Below are positions 29,515 through 38,123 of a stretch of 64,000 nucleotides of DNA, in pieces. Under the pieces are notes generated by a model. The model was not told where the DNA came from. It did not search any database and worked only from the letters and a program-made list of their open reading frames with translations. The position numbers were made by a program, and so were the translations under genes. Every line of letters starts with the position of its first letter. Within the stretch, counting starts at the first letter, position 1. This DNA is from SCN-69-37 sp044507065 (GTDB taxonomy: Bacteria; Acidobacteriota; Vicinamibacteria; Vicinamibacterales; SCN-69-37), in assembly GCA_044507065.1 (NCBI GenBank), contig JBIQJY010000013.1, positions 1 to 64,000 on the forward strand, in the 5' to 3' direction.

Positions 29515-31356
29515 GTGGAGCGCTACGACGTCATCGTGATTGGAGCCGGACACGCGGGATGCGAAGCGGCATGGGCCGCAGCGAACCTCGGCTGCCGCGT
29601 CGGGCTCTGTACGCTCGGGATCGACACTGTCGCGCTCATGCCCTGCAATCCCGCCATCGGCGGAACGGCGAAGGGCCACCTGGTGCGGGAGATCGACGCG
29701 ATGGGCGGGCTGATGGGCCGCGCGATCGACGCGACCGGGATTCAGTTCAAACTGCTCAATCGCAGCCGGGGACCAGCGGTGTGGTCGCCGCGCGCGCAGG
29801 CTGATAAACGCCGTTACGGCGCGTGGATGCGCGACGCGCTGTCGGCGCATCCGGGGATCGAGTGGCTGATCGGTCGCGCCGGCGGTCTGATCGTCGAAGG
29901 CGGACGCCTGGCGGGCCTTGTATTCGAAGACGGCGAGACGGTGGGCTGCCGAGCGCTCATCGTGACGACCGGCACGTTTCTCAACGGATTGATTCACGTT
30001 GGCGATGAGCAGAGGCCTGCCGGCCGCGTTGGAGAACCGCCGACGCATCATCTGGCCGAGTCGCTTCGCGCGCAGGGGTTCACCATCGGACGCCTGAAGA
30101 CCGGCACGCCTCCGAGGCTCGATCGGGGATCGATCGACTTCTCGCGCTTCGAGGCCCAGGCGGGTGACGACCCGATAGTCCCCTTCTCGTTTGGCGCCCG
30201 CATACACGCGCGTGCGCAGATCGAGTGCCACATCGTGCACACGACCGCGGATGTGCACGACATCGTGCGGCGCAATATCGATCGGTCGCCGCTCTACAAC
30301 GGGCAGATCTCCGGCATCGGCCCGCGGTACTGCCCATCGCTCGAGGACAAGGTGATGCGGTTCCCCGACAAGGAGCGCCACCAGATCTTCCTCGAGCCCG
30401 AGGGCCTCGACGTCGACGAAGTGTATGTGAACGGCCTGTCGATGAGCCTGCCGCGCGCGGTGCAGGACGATGTGGTGCACGCGCTGCCGGGACTGGAAGA
30501 TGCGCGCATCCTGCGGCACGGGTACGCGGTCGAGTACGACTTCGTGCAGCCCACCGAACTCGATCGGTCGCTCGAGACGAAGCGACTGCCGGGCCTGTTC
30601 CTCGCCGGGCAGATCAATGGCACGTCGGGCTATGAGGAGGCCGCGGCGCAGGGCCTGGTTGCCGGCGTGAATGCCGCGCGCGCCGTGCGGGGCGAGCCGG
30701 CCATGGTGCTGGGCCGCGACGAGGCGTACGCGGGAGTGCTCGTCGACGACCTCGTCACCCGCGGGTGCCTCGAGCCGTATCGGATGTTCACGTCGAGAGC
30801 CGAGCACCGCCTGTTGCTGCGGATTGACAACGCCGACCTGCGGTTGACTCCCCTCGCGCACAGAATCGGTCTCGTTGCCGACGATGCCTGGGTGGCCTTC
30901 GAGGAGCGGCGCAGCAGGCTGGAGCGGAACCGGGCGCGGGCGCACGCTGCGCGCGTCGTGGTCGGCGGCGAGCGGACGAGTGCGGCGCAGGCGTTGTCGC
31001 GGCCGCCGGTGACGCTGGCGTCGATCGTGGAGCAGGGCGTGATGTTCGATCTCGATCGGGTGCGCGGCGACCTCGATGAAGCGACGCTCGTTGCGGAGTT
31101 CAAGTACGGCGGCTACCTCAAGCGGCACGAAGCGCAGCTGGCGCGCGGGCGGGCCGACGAGGCGCGCGTGATTCCCAGGGACTTCGTGTATGCGGGCGTG
31201 CCGGGACTCTCGCGCGAGGTGGTCGATCGGCTGACGAGCGTGCGGCCCGAGACGATCGGCCATGCGGCGCGAGTGCCCGGTGTGACACCCGCGGCGGTGG
31301 CCATCGTTGCGGCGCGGCTCGCGCGGTCGCGAGGCGGACGTGCTGGTCGGGCCTGA
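29515..31356 (+). CDS. mnmG: tRNA uridine-5-carboxymethylaminomethyl modification enzyme MnmG
   Basis: FAD-dependent partner of MnmE (GidA). The 613-residue product opens at a GTG with the dinucleotide-binding motif VIVIGAGHAGCEAAWAAANL. Family signatures GRLKTGTPPRLDRGSIDF and GQINGTSGYEEAAAQGLVAG are present, as is the C-terminal helical domain that binds MnmE and tRNA (FKYGGYLKRHEAQLARGR). Its 3' end overlaps rsmG by 17 bp. The gene order mnmE-mnmG-rsmG-parA-parB is widely conserved next to the origin. Confidence 0.97.
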   Translation: MERYDVIVIGAGHAGCEAAWAAANLGCRVGLCTLGIDTVALMPCNPAIGGTAKGHLVREIDAMGGLMGRAIDATGIQFKLLNRSRGPAVWSPRAQADKRRYGAWMRDALSAHPGIEWLIGRAGGLIVEGGRLAGLVFEDGETVGCRALIVTTGTFLNGLIHVGDEQRPAGRVGEPPTHHLAESLRAQGFTIGRLKTGTPPRLDRGSIDFSRFEAQAGDDPIVPFSFGARIHARAQIECHIVHTTADVHDIVRRNIDRSPLYNGQISGIGPRYCPSLEDKVMRFPDKERHQIFLEPEGLDVDEVYVNGLSMSLPRAVQDDVVHALPGLEDARILRHGYAVEYDFVQPTELDRSLETKRLPGLFLAGQINGTSGYEEAAAQGLVAGVNAARAVRGEPAMVLGRDEAYAGVLVDDLVTRGCLEPYRMFTSRAEHRLLLRIDNADLRLTPLAHRIGLVADDAWVAFEERRSRLERNRARAHAARVVVGGERTSAAQALSRPPVTLASIVEQGVMFDLDRVRGDLDEATLVAEFKYGGYLKRHEAQLARGRADEARVIPRDFVYAGVPGLSREVVDRLTSVRPETIGHAARVPGVTPAAVAIVAARLARSRGGRAGRA

Positions 31357-31954
31357 TCTGCGGGCGCAGCTCGAGCGGCGCGCCGGGGCGGCCGGGTTGT
31401 CGCTTTCCGCACCACTGGCCGACGGGCTGCTGGCATATCTCGGTCTGCTCGCCCGCTGGAATGCGCGCATCAATCTGACGGCCTTCGATCTGTCGGCGCC
31501 GAGCGACGAGGCGATCGACCGACTGATCATCGAACCGGTGCGAGCATCGCGACTTGTGCGTCCCGGAGATCACCGCGCGATCGATATCGGATCCGGCGGG
31601 GGATCGCCGGCGGTGCCGTTCGCGCTGGCGGCACCGGCGATCGAGATGACGATGGTGGAGGTGCGGGCGAAGAAGGCGGCGTTTCTTCGGGAAGTGGCGC
31701 GGACGGTGCGGGAAGGCCTGCGGGTGGAGTCGCGACGGGCGGAGGATCTGGCGGCGTCGGGCGCGGCTGGAAGGTTCGACCTTGTCACGATGCGGGCGGT
31801 TCGTGCGGACCGGTCGCTATGGGCGGCCGTCGACGCGCTGCTGGCGCCTGACGGCCGGATTCTGTGGTTTGGTGGAATAGGTCAAATAACAGAAGTAGCC
31901 GGATTCGCGATTAGCGAAGAGGCAGACCGGGTCTTGGTGCTCACGCGAGCTTAG
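31340..31954 (+). CDS. rsmG: 16S rRNA (guanine-527-N7)-methyltransferase
   Basis: RsmG (GidB) methylates N7 of G527 in 16S rRNA; its loss gives low-level streptomycin resistance in several bacteria. The 204-residue product shows the family opening (LLAYLGLLARWNARINLTAF), the SAM-binding loop AIDIGSGGGSPAVPFALAAP, and MVEVRAKKAAFLREV. I start at the GTG at 31340, overlapping mnmG by 17 bp; an upstream start at 31307 lies inside conserved mnmG sequence. It is followed by a 1.06-kb gene-free region with parS sites. Confidence 0.9.
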   Translation: MLVGPDLRAQLERRAGAAGLSLSAPLADGLLAYLGLLARWNARINLTAFDLSAPSDEAIDRLIIEPVRASRLVRPGDHRAIDIGSGGGSPAVPFALAAPAIEMTMVEVRAKKAAFLREVARTVREGLRVESRRAEDLAASGAAGRFDLVTMRAVRADRSLWAAVDALLAPDGRILWFGGIGQITEVAGFAISEEADRVLVLTRA

Positions 31955-32020
31955 CTGTTGGTCATAAAAGATAGCTTCACCCGCACTGAAGTCCTCGCTT
32001 TCCCTGTCCGAAGTCGATCA

Positions 32021-32036
32021 TGTTTCACGTGGAACA
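32021..32036. promoter_or_regulatory. parS centromere site 1
   Basis: TGTTTCACGTGGAACA, the exact reverse complement of the B. subtilis parS consensus TGTTCCACGTGAAACA. It is the ParB-binding and CTP-clamp loading site for chromosome segregation, about 1 kb upstream of parA. Confidence 0.95.
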
Positions 32037-32445
32037 CCGAGCTGCGGACGGTGTCGGCTGCCCAGGCACCCTGGCACTTAGCCGGCACGACCGGCATGTT
32101 CACGAGCGCTGCAGCCCCTGACGCCTGAATGCTCCGGGCAGAATGAATGCCGGAGATACGTGACGCAGATTCTCCGTTTCCAAGCGTCTCGGACAACACG
32201 AAGAGCTGCACGACGCCGACGGGTTCCCTATAAGAACTGAGTTGGGACCACCGGCGCATGTCCGATTGCGGACAGGTCACTACTCGCGATTGAAACGGCC
32301 GCCAGTGATTCTCTGGAGCCCCACCAGACGCTGGACAGCCCACACGCGACGCCCATGAAGCAGATCTCCTCGTGTGCGGGTCTCCAATGCCGCGCCCGGG
32401 CGTGAGTGCTCGTCACTGATGCGACTCGGCCGCTGCTACCGATGT

Positions 32446-32500
32446 CTTCCTGACGGAAGGCTACGAGGCGCTGCGCACGTCCGCTCAGAGGCCCACGTGC
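32446..32500 (+). repeat. 55-bp contig-end duplicate (left copy)
   Basis: Identical over 55 bp to 32601-32655 on the other side of the N run. It begins with the small hairpin CTTCC-TGAC-GGAAG. Best explained as an unmerged k-mer overlap rather than a biological repeat. Confidence 0.9.
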
Positions 32501-32600
32501 NNNNNNNNNNNNNNNNNNNNNNNNNNNNNNNNNNNNNNNNNNNNNNNNNNNNNNNNNNNNNNNNNNNNNNNNNNNNNNNNNNNNNNNNNNNNNNNNNNNN
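32501..32600. other. Assembly gap (100 N), probably spurious
   Basis: Exactly 100 Ns between two identical 55-bp sequences. Removing the Ns and one copy (155 bp) probably restores the true sequence. Confidence 0.9.
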
Positions 32601-32655
32601 CTTCCTGACGGAAGGCTACGAGGCGCTGCGCACGTCCGCTCAGAGGCCCACGTGC
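32601..32655 (+). repeat. 55-bp contig-end duplicate (right copy)
   Basis: Right-hand copy of the sequence at 32446-32500; see that entry. Confidence 0.9.
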
Positions 32656-32703
32656 AGTTCCTGGCGCCGGCAATGGTGAAGCCGATACATGAATCGTCGG
32701 TCG

Positions 32704-32719
32704 TGTTCCACGTGGAACA
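32704..32719. promoter_or_regulatory. parS centromere site 2
   Basis: TGTTCCACGTGGAACA, a perfect 16-bp palindromic parS variant, about 300 bp upstream of parA and about 528 bp from site 1 once the spurious gap is collapsed. Confidence 0.95.
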
Positions 32720-32949
32720 TCCTCGGGGCGCCGGCTTCGCGCTCCAGGCGGGGCGTGAACGCACTGCGGGTGGTGCCGCCGGTGACGACCCAGGTCACCA
32801 GCGATTCGACCAGGTCCGGTCGTCATTCTGTGCGCGGCGGGCGAAGCACGATCTACCGCCTACGCGAGCTCGCCCGCTCGGGCGCGCGGACCCGACTCTG
32901 AAGCCGCCGCCCAAGCGGCAGGGTAAACTCACGGCTTGACCTGAAGCCG

Positions 32950-32979
32950 TTGGCGAGCCGACAATTGGGAGCTCATAAT
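32950..32979 (+). promoter_or_regulatory. Candidate parAB promoter
   Basis: TTGGCG, an 18-bp spacer, then CATAAT (32974-32979), 32 bp before the parA start. Reasonable but unproven sigma-70-type match. Confidence 0.45.
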
Positions 32980-33010
32980 CCGCCAGAATTAGTATTTGGT
33001 CAGATAACAA

Positions 33011-33829
33011 ATGTCAGAACATGGCCGTATCATCGCCGTCGCCAACCAGAAAGGTGGCGTTGCCAAAACCACGACCACGATCAATCTCGGCGCGTCGCTG
33101 GCGCTCGCCGGACAGCGCGTCCTTTTGGTCGATCTCGATCCGCAGGCGAACCTCACGAGCGGCGTCGGACAGAAAGACCAGAAGGGCCCCGGCGGTACGG
33201 CCTACGACGCCCTCACGAGCGACGACGGCGATCCCCGCAGCTTCGTGACAGGCACCGGCGTCGACCACCTGTTCCTGATCCCGGCCGATCGGGACCTCAC
33301 CGGCGCCGAGATCGAACTGGTCTCGTTTCTGGGTCGCGAGCGACGCCTTGCCCGCCTGCTCGACGCCCTGCGGCCCGATTACGACTACATCTTCATCGAC
33401 TCACCGCCCTCGCTCGGCCTGCTGACCCTCAACGCGCTCGTCGCCGCCGACGCCGTGCTCATTCCGCTCAACTGCGAATACTTCGCCCTCGAGGGCATCG
33501 CCGAACTGACCGCCACGATCGAGCGGGTACGCGGCGTCCTCAACCCCGCGCTTGCCATCGAAGGCGTGCTGCTGACGATGTACGACGACCGGACGAACCT
33601 CGGCCAGCAGGTGAGCGCGAACATCCGCGAGTACTTCGGGACCCACGTCTACGACACCGTCATTCCACGCAACATCCGCCTCGGCGAAGCGCCCAGCCAC
33701 GGCGTGCCCGTCATCCTGTACGACGCGCGCTCGAAGGGCGCCGAGGCATATGTGGCACTCGCACATGAATTCCTGCGGCGCCGCCACGCCGCAGCGCCGG
33801 CCGTCGCGTCCGACACAGAGCCGCAATGA
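33011..33829 (+). CDS. parA: Chromosome-partitioning ATPase ParA/Soj
   Basis: Deviant-Walker ATPase that with ParB segregates newly replicated origins. The 272-residue product has the Walker A region VANQKGGVAKTTTTINLGAS, in which the residue before the second lysine is Ala rather than Gly; this variant is seen in other chromosomal ParAs. Further motifs are VLLVDLDPQANLTSG and IFIDSPPSLGLLTLNALVAA. ParB follows with an ATGA overlap. Two parS sites lie upstream. Length and context fit a chromosomal (not plasmid) Soj protein. Confidence 0.96.
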   Translation: MSEHGRIIAVANQKGGVAKTTTTINLGASLALAGQRVLLVDLDPQANLTSGVGQKDQKGPGGTAYDALTSDDGDPRSFVTGTGVDHLFLIPADRDLTGAEIELVSFLGRERRLARLLDALRPDYDYIFIDSPPSLGLLTLNALVAADAVLIPLNCEYFALEGIAELTATIERVRGVLNPALAIEGVLLTMYDDRTNLGQQVSANIREYFGTHVYDTVIPRNIRLGEAPSHGVPVILYDARSKGAEAYVALAHEFLRRRHAAAPAVASDTEPQ

Positions 33830-34737
33830 CGGCAGGGAAACGCACCATGGCAGAAAAACGTCCCGCGCTCGGTCGAGGCCTCAACGCCCTGATTCCCCCG
33901 TCGGCTCCCGCAGCCGCGGCCCCGGCGTCCCCCGCAACCGCCGCTCCCGCACGGCCCGCAGGTCCACCGCAGGAGCTCGATCTCGACCTGTTGACCCCCA
34001 ATCCGAACCAGCCGCGCACCTACATCGCCGAACAGGCCCTCGAGGAACTGGCGCAGTCGATTCGGAAGAACGGCGTGATTCAACCGGTGCTCGTCCGCCC
34101 CGTGGGCGATCGCTACGAGATCGTCGCGGGCGAGCGGCGCTGGCGGGCCGCGCAGCGCGCCGGGTTACTCAAGGTCCCTGTTTCGGTCCGGGCCATCGAT
34201 GACTCGAAGCTGCTGCAGGTGGCGCTCATCGAGAACATCCAGCGCGAGAACCTCAATCCGATCGAGGAAGCTCAGGCCTATCGCCGGCTGGCCGACGACC
34301 TTCACCTGTCGCAGGAGGAGATTGCGGCCGCGGTAGGGAAGGACCGCGCGACTGTCGCCAACTACGTCCGGCTGTTGAGGCTGCCCGCCGAAACGCGCAA
34401 CGACCTGGCGTCGAACACCCTCAGCATGGGGCATGCGCGCGCGCTGCTGTCGCTGCCCGACGAGGCCGCGCAGCGGCGCGTGGGCCGCGAGGTGGTCTCG
34501 CGCGGGCTGTCGGTCCGGGAGACCGAAGCGCTGGTCCGTCGGGAAACCGCTCCGCCGTCCCCGGCCGCCGAGGCGCCCCGAGCCGACCCGAACACGCGGG
34601 CGGCCGAGGACGCGCTCAAGCTGGCCCTCGGCACCCGCGTGCGCATCGTCCGTCAGCGGCGAGGCGGGCGCATCGAGGTGGATTTCTCGTCCGAGGACGA
34701 GCTGCAGCGCCTGTTCGAGCGGCTGACCGAGTCCTAG
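33826..34737 (+). CDS. parB: Chromosome-partitioning protein ParB/Spo0J
   Basis: CTP-dependent DNA clamp that loads at parS. The N-terminal ParA-interacting segment RPALGRGLNALIP is followed by a Pro/Ala linker. The nuclease-like CTP-binding domain has NPNQPR and GERRWRAAQRAG. IENIQRENLNPIEEAQAYRR precedes the HTH LSQEEIAAAVGKDRATVANY. The C-terminal dimerisation domain follows a linker. Either the ATG at 33826 (overlapping parA, 303 residues) or the one at 33847, which has AGGGA upstream (296 residues), may be the start. Confidence 0.95.
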   Translation: MTAGKRTMAEKRPALGRGLNALIPPSAPAAAAPASPATAAPARPAGPPQELDLDLLTPNPNQPRTYIAEQALEELAQSIRKNGVIQPVLVRPVGDRYEIVAGERRWRAAQRAGLLKVPVSVRAIDDSKLLQVALIENIQRENLNPIEEAQAYRRLADDLHLSQEEIAAAVGKDRATVANYVRLLRLPAETRNDLASNTLSMGHARALLSLPDEAAQRRVGREVVSRGLSVRETEALVRRETAPPSPAAEAPRADPNTRAAEDALKLALGTRVRIVRQRRGGRIEVDFSSEDELQRLFERLTES

Positions 34738-34807
34738 GGCCGTTCATCTGGCGGTCCGGCGGCGCCCCGATCGCGACGCCGCGGCCGGGTGCCGCCCGGG
34801 GTGGCGG

Positions 34808-34837
34808 TTGCCCGTCTCTCGGCCGGAATGGTATAAA
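34808..34837 (+). promoter_or_regulatory. Candidate promoter of the atpHAGDC operon
   Basis: TTGCCC, an 18-bp spacer, then TATAAA (34832-34837), in the 264-bp gene-free space between parB and atpH. It would leave a leader of about 155 nt. Confidence 0.5.
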
Positions 34838-35001
34838 TTAACGTTTTGCCGGTCGCGTTTTGACGGGACAATCGTTGCCGTCGGGCGCAAGCCTGCCGGC
34901 CGTGCGCATTCGAATCCGACCTCCTTGGCTATGACATTCCTCCTTCGCTCCGAACCCCCCACGCCGCCAGCCGGCACCCGTCGTGCGGCGGAGGTGCGTT
35001 C

Positions 35002-35547
35002 GTGAGCGCCCGGTCCGTCGCCAGAAACTACGCGCTGGCTCTGTTCTCGGTCGCCGAGAAGAATGGACGCGTCGACGAGGTGGGTGCCGAACTGGCCGCC
35101 TTCGCCGAGCTCGTCGCGGGGCACGCCGAGGTCCGCACGGCAATGGAGTCTCCGGTCGTCAGCGTCGCGCAGAAGCGTGCGGTCGTCGACGCGCTGCTCG
35201 AGCGCACGGGCGCGGGCGCCGAGACGCGGCGCATGTTCGATCTGCTCGCCGAGAACGATCGGCTTGGCCTCGTGGGCGAGGTCACCGTGGCCTACCAGGC
35301 ACGCGCGCTCGAGGCGTCGGGCGTCGTCAAGGCCGAACTGGTGACGGCCGTGGCGATTGGCGACGATCAACAGCGTGCGCTGGCCGACGCGCTCGGTCGG
35401 GCGACCGGACGCCGCGTCGAACTGAGCGGCCGGGTCGATCCGGAAATTATCGGTGGGGCGGTCGCGCGCGTGGGCAGCGTCGTCTACGACGGCAGCGTCA
35501 CGCGGCAGCTCGAGCGCATGAGGCAGCGGCTGACCGCCGGAACATAG
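35002..35547 (+). CDS. atpH: ATP synthase F1 delta subunit
   Basis: Peripheral-stalk subunit joining the F1 head to the Fo b-subunits. The 181-residue product (GTG start, GGCGGAGG upstream) opens with the delta signature ARNYALALFSVAEKNG. It ends in the expected segment GGAVARVGSVVYDGSVTRQL. It is the first gene of an F1-only operon; the Fo genes atpB, atpE and atpF are not upstream or anywhere in the window. Confidence 0.93.
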   Translation: MSARSVARNYALALFSVAEKNGRVDEVGAELAAFAELVAGHAEVRTAMESPVVSVAQKRAVVDALLERTGAGAETRRMFDLLAENDRLGLVGEVTVAYQARALEASGVVKAELVTAVAIGDDQQRALADALGRATGRRVELSGRVDPEIIGGAVARVGSVVYDGSVTRQLERMRQRLTAGT

Positions 35548-35638
35548 CGCCACAGGTTCAGTGAAGGCGGCCGTCGTGCTCTCGTGCGCGGCTGCACAGC
35601 AGGGAAGGGGCGGACCGGGGTCCGCCGTGAGGGAGTCG

Positions 35639-37162
35639 ATGCAGATCAAGGCCGACGAAATCTCGAAGATCATCCGCGACCACATTGGCAATTTCTCGGT
35701 AGACGTCGATGTGGCCGAAGTCGGCACCGTGGTGTCGGTCGGCGACGGTATCGCGCGTCTCCACGGCGTCGAGCGCGCCATGGCCGGCGAGATGCTCGAG
35801 TTCCCGAACGGACTCTACGGCATCGCGCTGAACCTCGAAGAGGACAGCGTGGGCGCCGTGCTGCTGGGCCACTCGACGGAAATCAAGGAAGGCGACACGG
35901 TCAAGCGCACGGGGCGCATCATCTCGGTCCCGGTGGGCGACCAGCTGGTGGGGCGCGTCGTCAACTCGCTTGGCCAGCCTGTCGACGGCAAGGGGCCGAT
36001 TGGCGCGACGACGTTCATGCCGATCGAGCGACTGGCGCCGGGCGTCGTCGATCGTTCGCCGGTCAAGGAGCCGCTGCAGACGGGGCTCAAGGCCATCGAC
36101 GGCATGGTGCCCATCGGCCGCGGCCAGCGCGAGCTCATCATCGGCGACCGGCAGACGGGCAAGACCGCCGTGGCCGTCGACGCGATCATCAACCAGCGGG
36201 GCCTCGGCGTCATCTGCATCTACAACGCCATCGGACAGAAGCAGTCCACCGTGGCGCAGGTGGTCAAGACGCTCGAGGAAGCCGGCGCGATGGAGTACAC
36301 CGTCGTCGTCACGGCGGGCGCGTCCGAGCCGTCGCCGCTGCTGTACATCAGCCCGTATGCCGCCTGCACCATTGGCGAGTATTTCCGCGACAGCGGCCGG
36401 CACGCGCTCTGTGTCTACGACGACCTGTCGAAGCACGCGCAGTCGTACCGCGAAATCTCGCTGCTGCTGCGGCGCCCGCCGGGCCGCGAGGCGTATCCGG
36501 GCGACGTCTTCTATCTGCACTCGCGCCTGCTCGAGCGCGCCGCGAAGCTCAACCCGGAGCTCGGGGGCGGGTCGCTCACCGCGCTGCCGATCATCGAGAC
36601 GCAGGCCGGCGACCTCTCGGCCTACATCCCGACCAACGTCATCTCCATTACCGACGGCCAGATCTTCCTCGAGGCCGACCTGTTCAACCAGGGCGTCCGC
36701 CCGGCCATCAACGTCGGCAACTCGGTCTCGCGCGTCGGCGGATCGGCGCAGATCAAGGCGATGCGGCAGGTGGCCGGCACGCTGCGCCTGGACCTGGCGC
36801 AGTACCGCGAACTCGCGGCCTTCTCGCAGTTCGGCAGCGACCTCGATCCGGCCACGCAGAAGCAGCTCAACCGCGGCAAGCGGCTCACCGAAATCCTGAA
36901 GCAGCCACAGTACCGGCCCCTGCCGGTCGAGAAGCAGGTGGCCATCATGTTCGCCGCCGTCAACGGGCACCTCGATTCGGTCGAGGTGGAACAGTTGCGG
37001 GCGTACGAGGAAGGCCTCTATGCCTTCTTCGAAACGCGTCACCCGGGCGTGCTCTCGCAGATCGCCGAGAAGAAGACGATCGACGACGAGCTGAAGGCGG
37101 TGCTGACGGCCGCGGTCGAGGAATACGGGCGGGAGTTCGCGGCGCGCACGGCGGCCGCCTGA
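35639..37162 (+). CDS. atpA: ATP synthase F1 alpha subunit
   Basis: Nucleotide-binding, non-catalytic subunit of the F1 hexamer. I start at the ATG at 35639 (MQIKADEISKIIRDHIGNFS), preceded by GTGAGGGAG, giving 507 residues, the standard length. The frame is open to 35561 but that stretch is not conserved. The P-loop is GDRQTGKTAVAVDAIINQ. The alpha signature RPAINVGNSVSRVGGSAQ is present. Confidence 0.97.
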   Translation: MQIKADEISKIIRDHIGNFSVDVDVAEVGTVVSVGDGIARLHGVERAMAGEMLEFPNGLYGIALNLEEDSVGAVLLGHSTEIKEGDTVKRTGRIISVPVGDQLVGRVVNSLGQPVDGKGPIGATTFMPIERLAPGVVDRSPVKEPLQTGLKAIDGMVPIGRGQRELIIGDRQTGKTAVAVDAIINQRGLGVICIYNAIGQKQSTVAQVVKTLEEAGAMEYTVVVTAGASEPSPLLYISPYAACTIGEYFRDSGRHALCVYDDLSKHAQSYREISLLLRRPPGREAYPGDVFYLHSRLLERAAKLNPELGGGSLTALPIIETQAGDLSAYIPTNVISITDGQIFLEADLFNQGVRPAINVGNSVSRVGGSAQIKAMRQVAGTLRLDLAQYRELAAFSQFGSDLDPATQKQLNRGKRLTEILKQPQYRPLPVEKQVAIMFAAVNGHLDSVEVEQLRAYEEGLYAFFETRHPGVLSQIAEKKTIDDELKAVLTAAVEEYGREFAARTAAA

Positions 37163-37190
37163 TCGGATTCCCAGAGGCAGGACGTAACAG

Positions 37191-38069
37191 GTGCCATCAC
37201 TCATCGACATGCGCCGGCGCATCCGCGCCGTGAAGTCCACGCAGCAGATCACCAAGGCCATGAAAATGGTCGCGGCGTCGAAGCTGCGCCGCGCGCAGGA
37301 GCGCGTCGTGGCCACGCGGCCGTTCGCCAACCAGGCGCGCAGCGTGCTGGCGAGCATTGCCGCGCGCGTCGGCGAGACGGCCCATCCGCTGCTCACCAGG
37401 CGTCCGGGCGCCGACACGGGCTCGACGCTCATCATCGCGATCTCGGCGGATCGTGGCCTGTGCGGCAGCTTCAACACGAACGTCATCAAGGCGGTCGGGG
37501 GGATGCTCCGCGACAACCCGGGCCGCCCGGTCTCGCTCGGGCTGGTCGGCCGCAAGAGCCGGGACTTCCTGGGCCGCCGCGGCGTCCCGGTGCGGTTCGA
37601 CTACGTGAACCTGCCCAAGGTCATCGGCTATGCCGAGGCCGAGGCCATCGCGAAGCCGGCCGTGAGCGATTTCATCGACGGCAAGGTGGACAGCGTCTAC
37701 CTGGTCTACACCGAGTTCAAGTCGGTCATCTCGCAGAACGTCGTGGTCGAGCAGTTGCTGCCGTTTGCGCCCGAGTCGCTCGGCGCCGACAGCGGCGGCG
37801 GTGAATCGGCCACCACCGAGTACGTCTTCGAGCCGTCGCCCGAGCGCATTCTCGACGTGCTGCTGCAGCGGCTGGTGGTCGCGCAGGTCCTGCGCGCACT
37901 GCTCGAGTCGAACGCGGCGTTCTTTGCCGCGCAGATGACCGCGATGGATGCGGCCACGCGCAACTCGAAGGAGATGATGGACAGCCTGACCCTCTACATG
38001 AACAAGTTGAGGCAGGCGGCGATCACGCGCGAGATCATCGAAGTCGTGTCGGGCGCGCAGGCCAGGTAG
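37191..38069 (+). CDS. atpG: ATP synthase F1 gamma subunit
   Basis: Central rotor shaft of ATP synthase. The 292-residue product starts at a GTG (PSLIDMRRRIRAVKSTQQIT) and continues with KAMKMVAASKLRRAQERV, the conserved N-terminal coiled coil. The C-terminal coiled coil and signature (AMDAATRNSKEMMDSLTLYM) end near NKLRQAAITREIIEVVSGA. It lies 28 bp after atpA. Confidence 0.96.
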   Translation: MPSLIDMRRRIRAVKSTQQITKAMKMVAASKLRRAQERVVATRPFANQARSVLASIAARVGETAHPLLTRRPGADTGSTLIIAISADRGLCGSFNTNVIKAVGGMLRDNPGRPVSLGLVGRKSRDFLGRRGVPVRFDYVNLPKVIGYAEAEAIAKPAVSDFIDGKVDSVYLVYTEFKSVISQNVVVEQLLPFAPESLGADSGGGESATTEYVFEPSPERILDVLLQRLVVAQVLRALLESNAAFFAAQMTAMDAATRNSKEMMDSLTLYMNKLRQAAITREIIEVVSGAQAR

Positions 38070-38123
38070 CCCGCGCCCCGGGGCATTCGGATTCTGCAGT
38101 TTGCGGAAGTGAGAGAGAAGAGC

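Larger units (their letters stand above)
31955..33010. other. Gene-free parS region between rsmG and parA
   Basis: About 1.06 kb (about 0.9 kb once the spurious gap is collapsed) with no convincing gene on either strand. It holds two parS sites (32021-32036 and 32704-32719), a scaffold gap with duplicated 55-bp ends, and a candidate parA promoter. Its base composition is less GC-biased by codon position than the surrounding genes, consistent with non-coding DNA. Confidence 0.75.

Noticed and set aside
31951..32343. 130-codon minus-strand frame in the parS region
   Set aside because: It reads through a parS site (giving the familiar VFHVKH), has no recognisable domain, and lies in otherwise non-coding DNA.
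32446..32655. Biological direct repeat around the gap
   Set aside because: The copy length equals that at the 56-kb gap (55 bp) and ends exactly at the Ns in both cases, pointing to assembly.
33041..33080. Loss-of-function change in the ParA Walker A box (GGVAKT)
   Set aside because: The Ala variant is known from other chromosomal ParA proteins, so it is not evidence of inactivity.
34808..35005. Small frame between parB and atpH as a possible atpF or leader gene
   Set aside because: No membrane helix or b-subunit coiled coil; it overlaps the likely promoter and runs into atpH.
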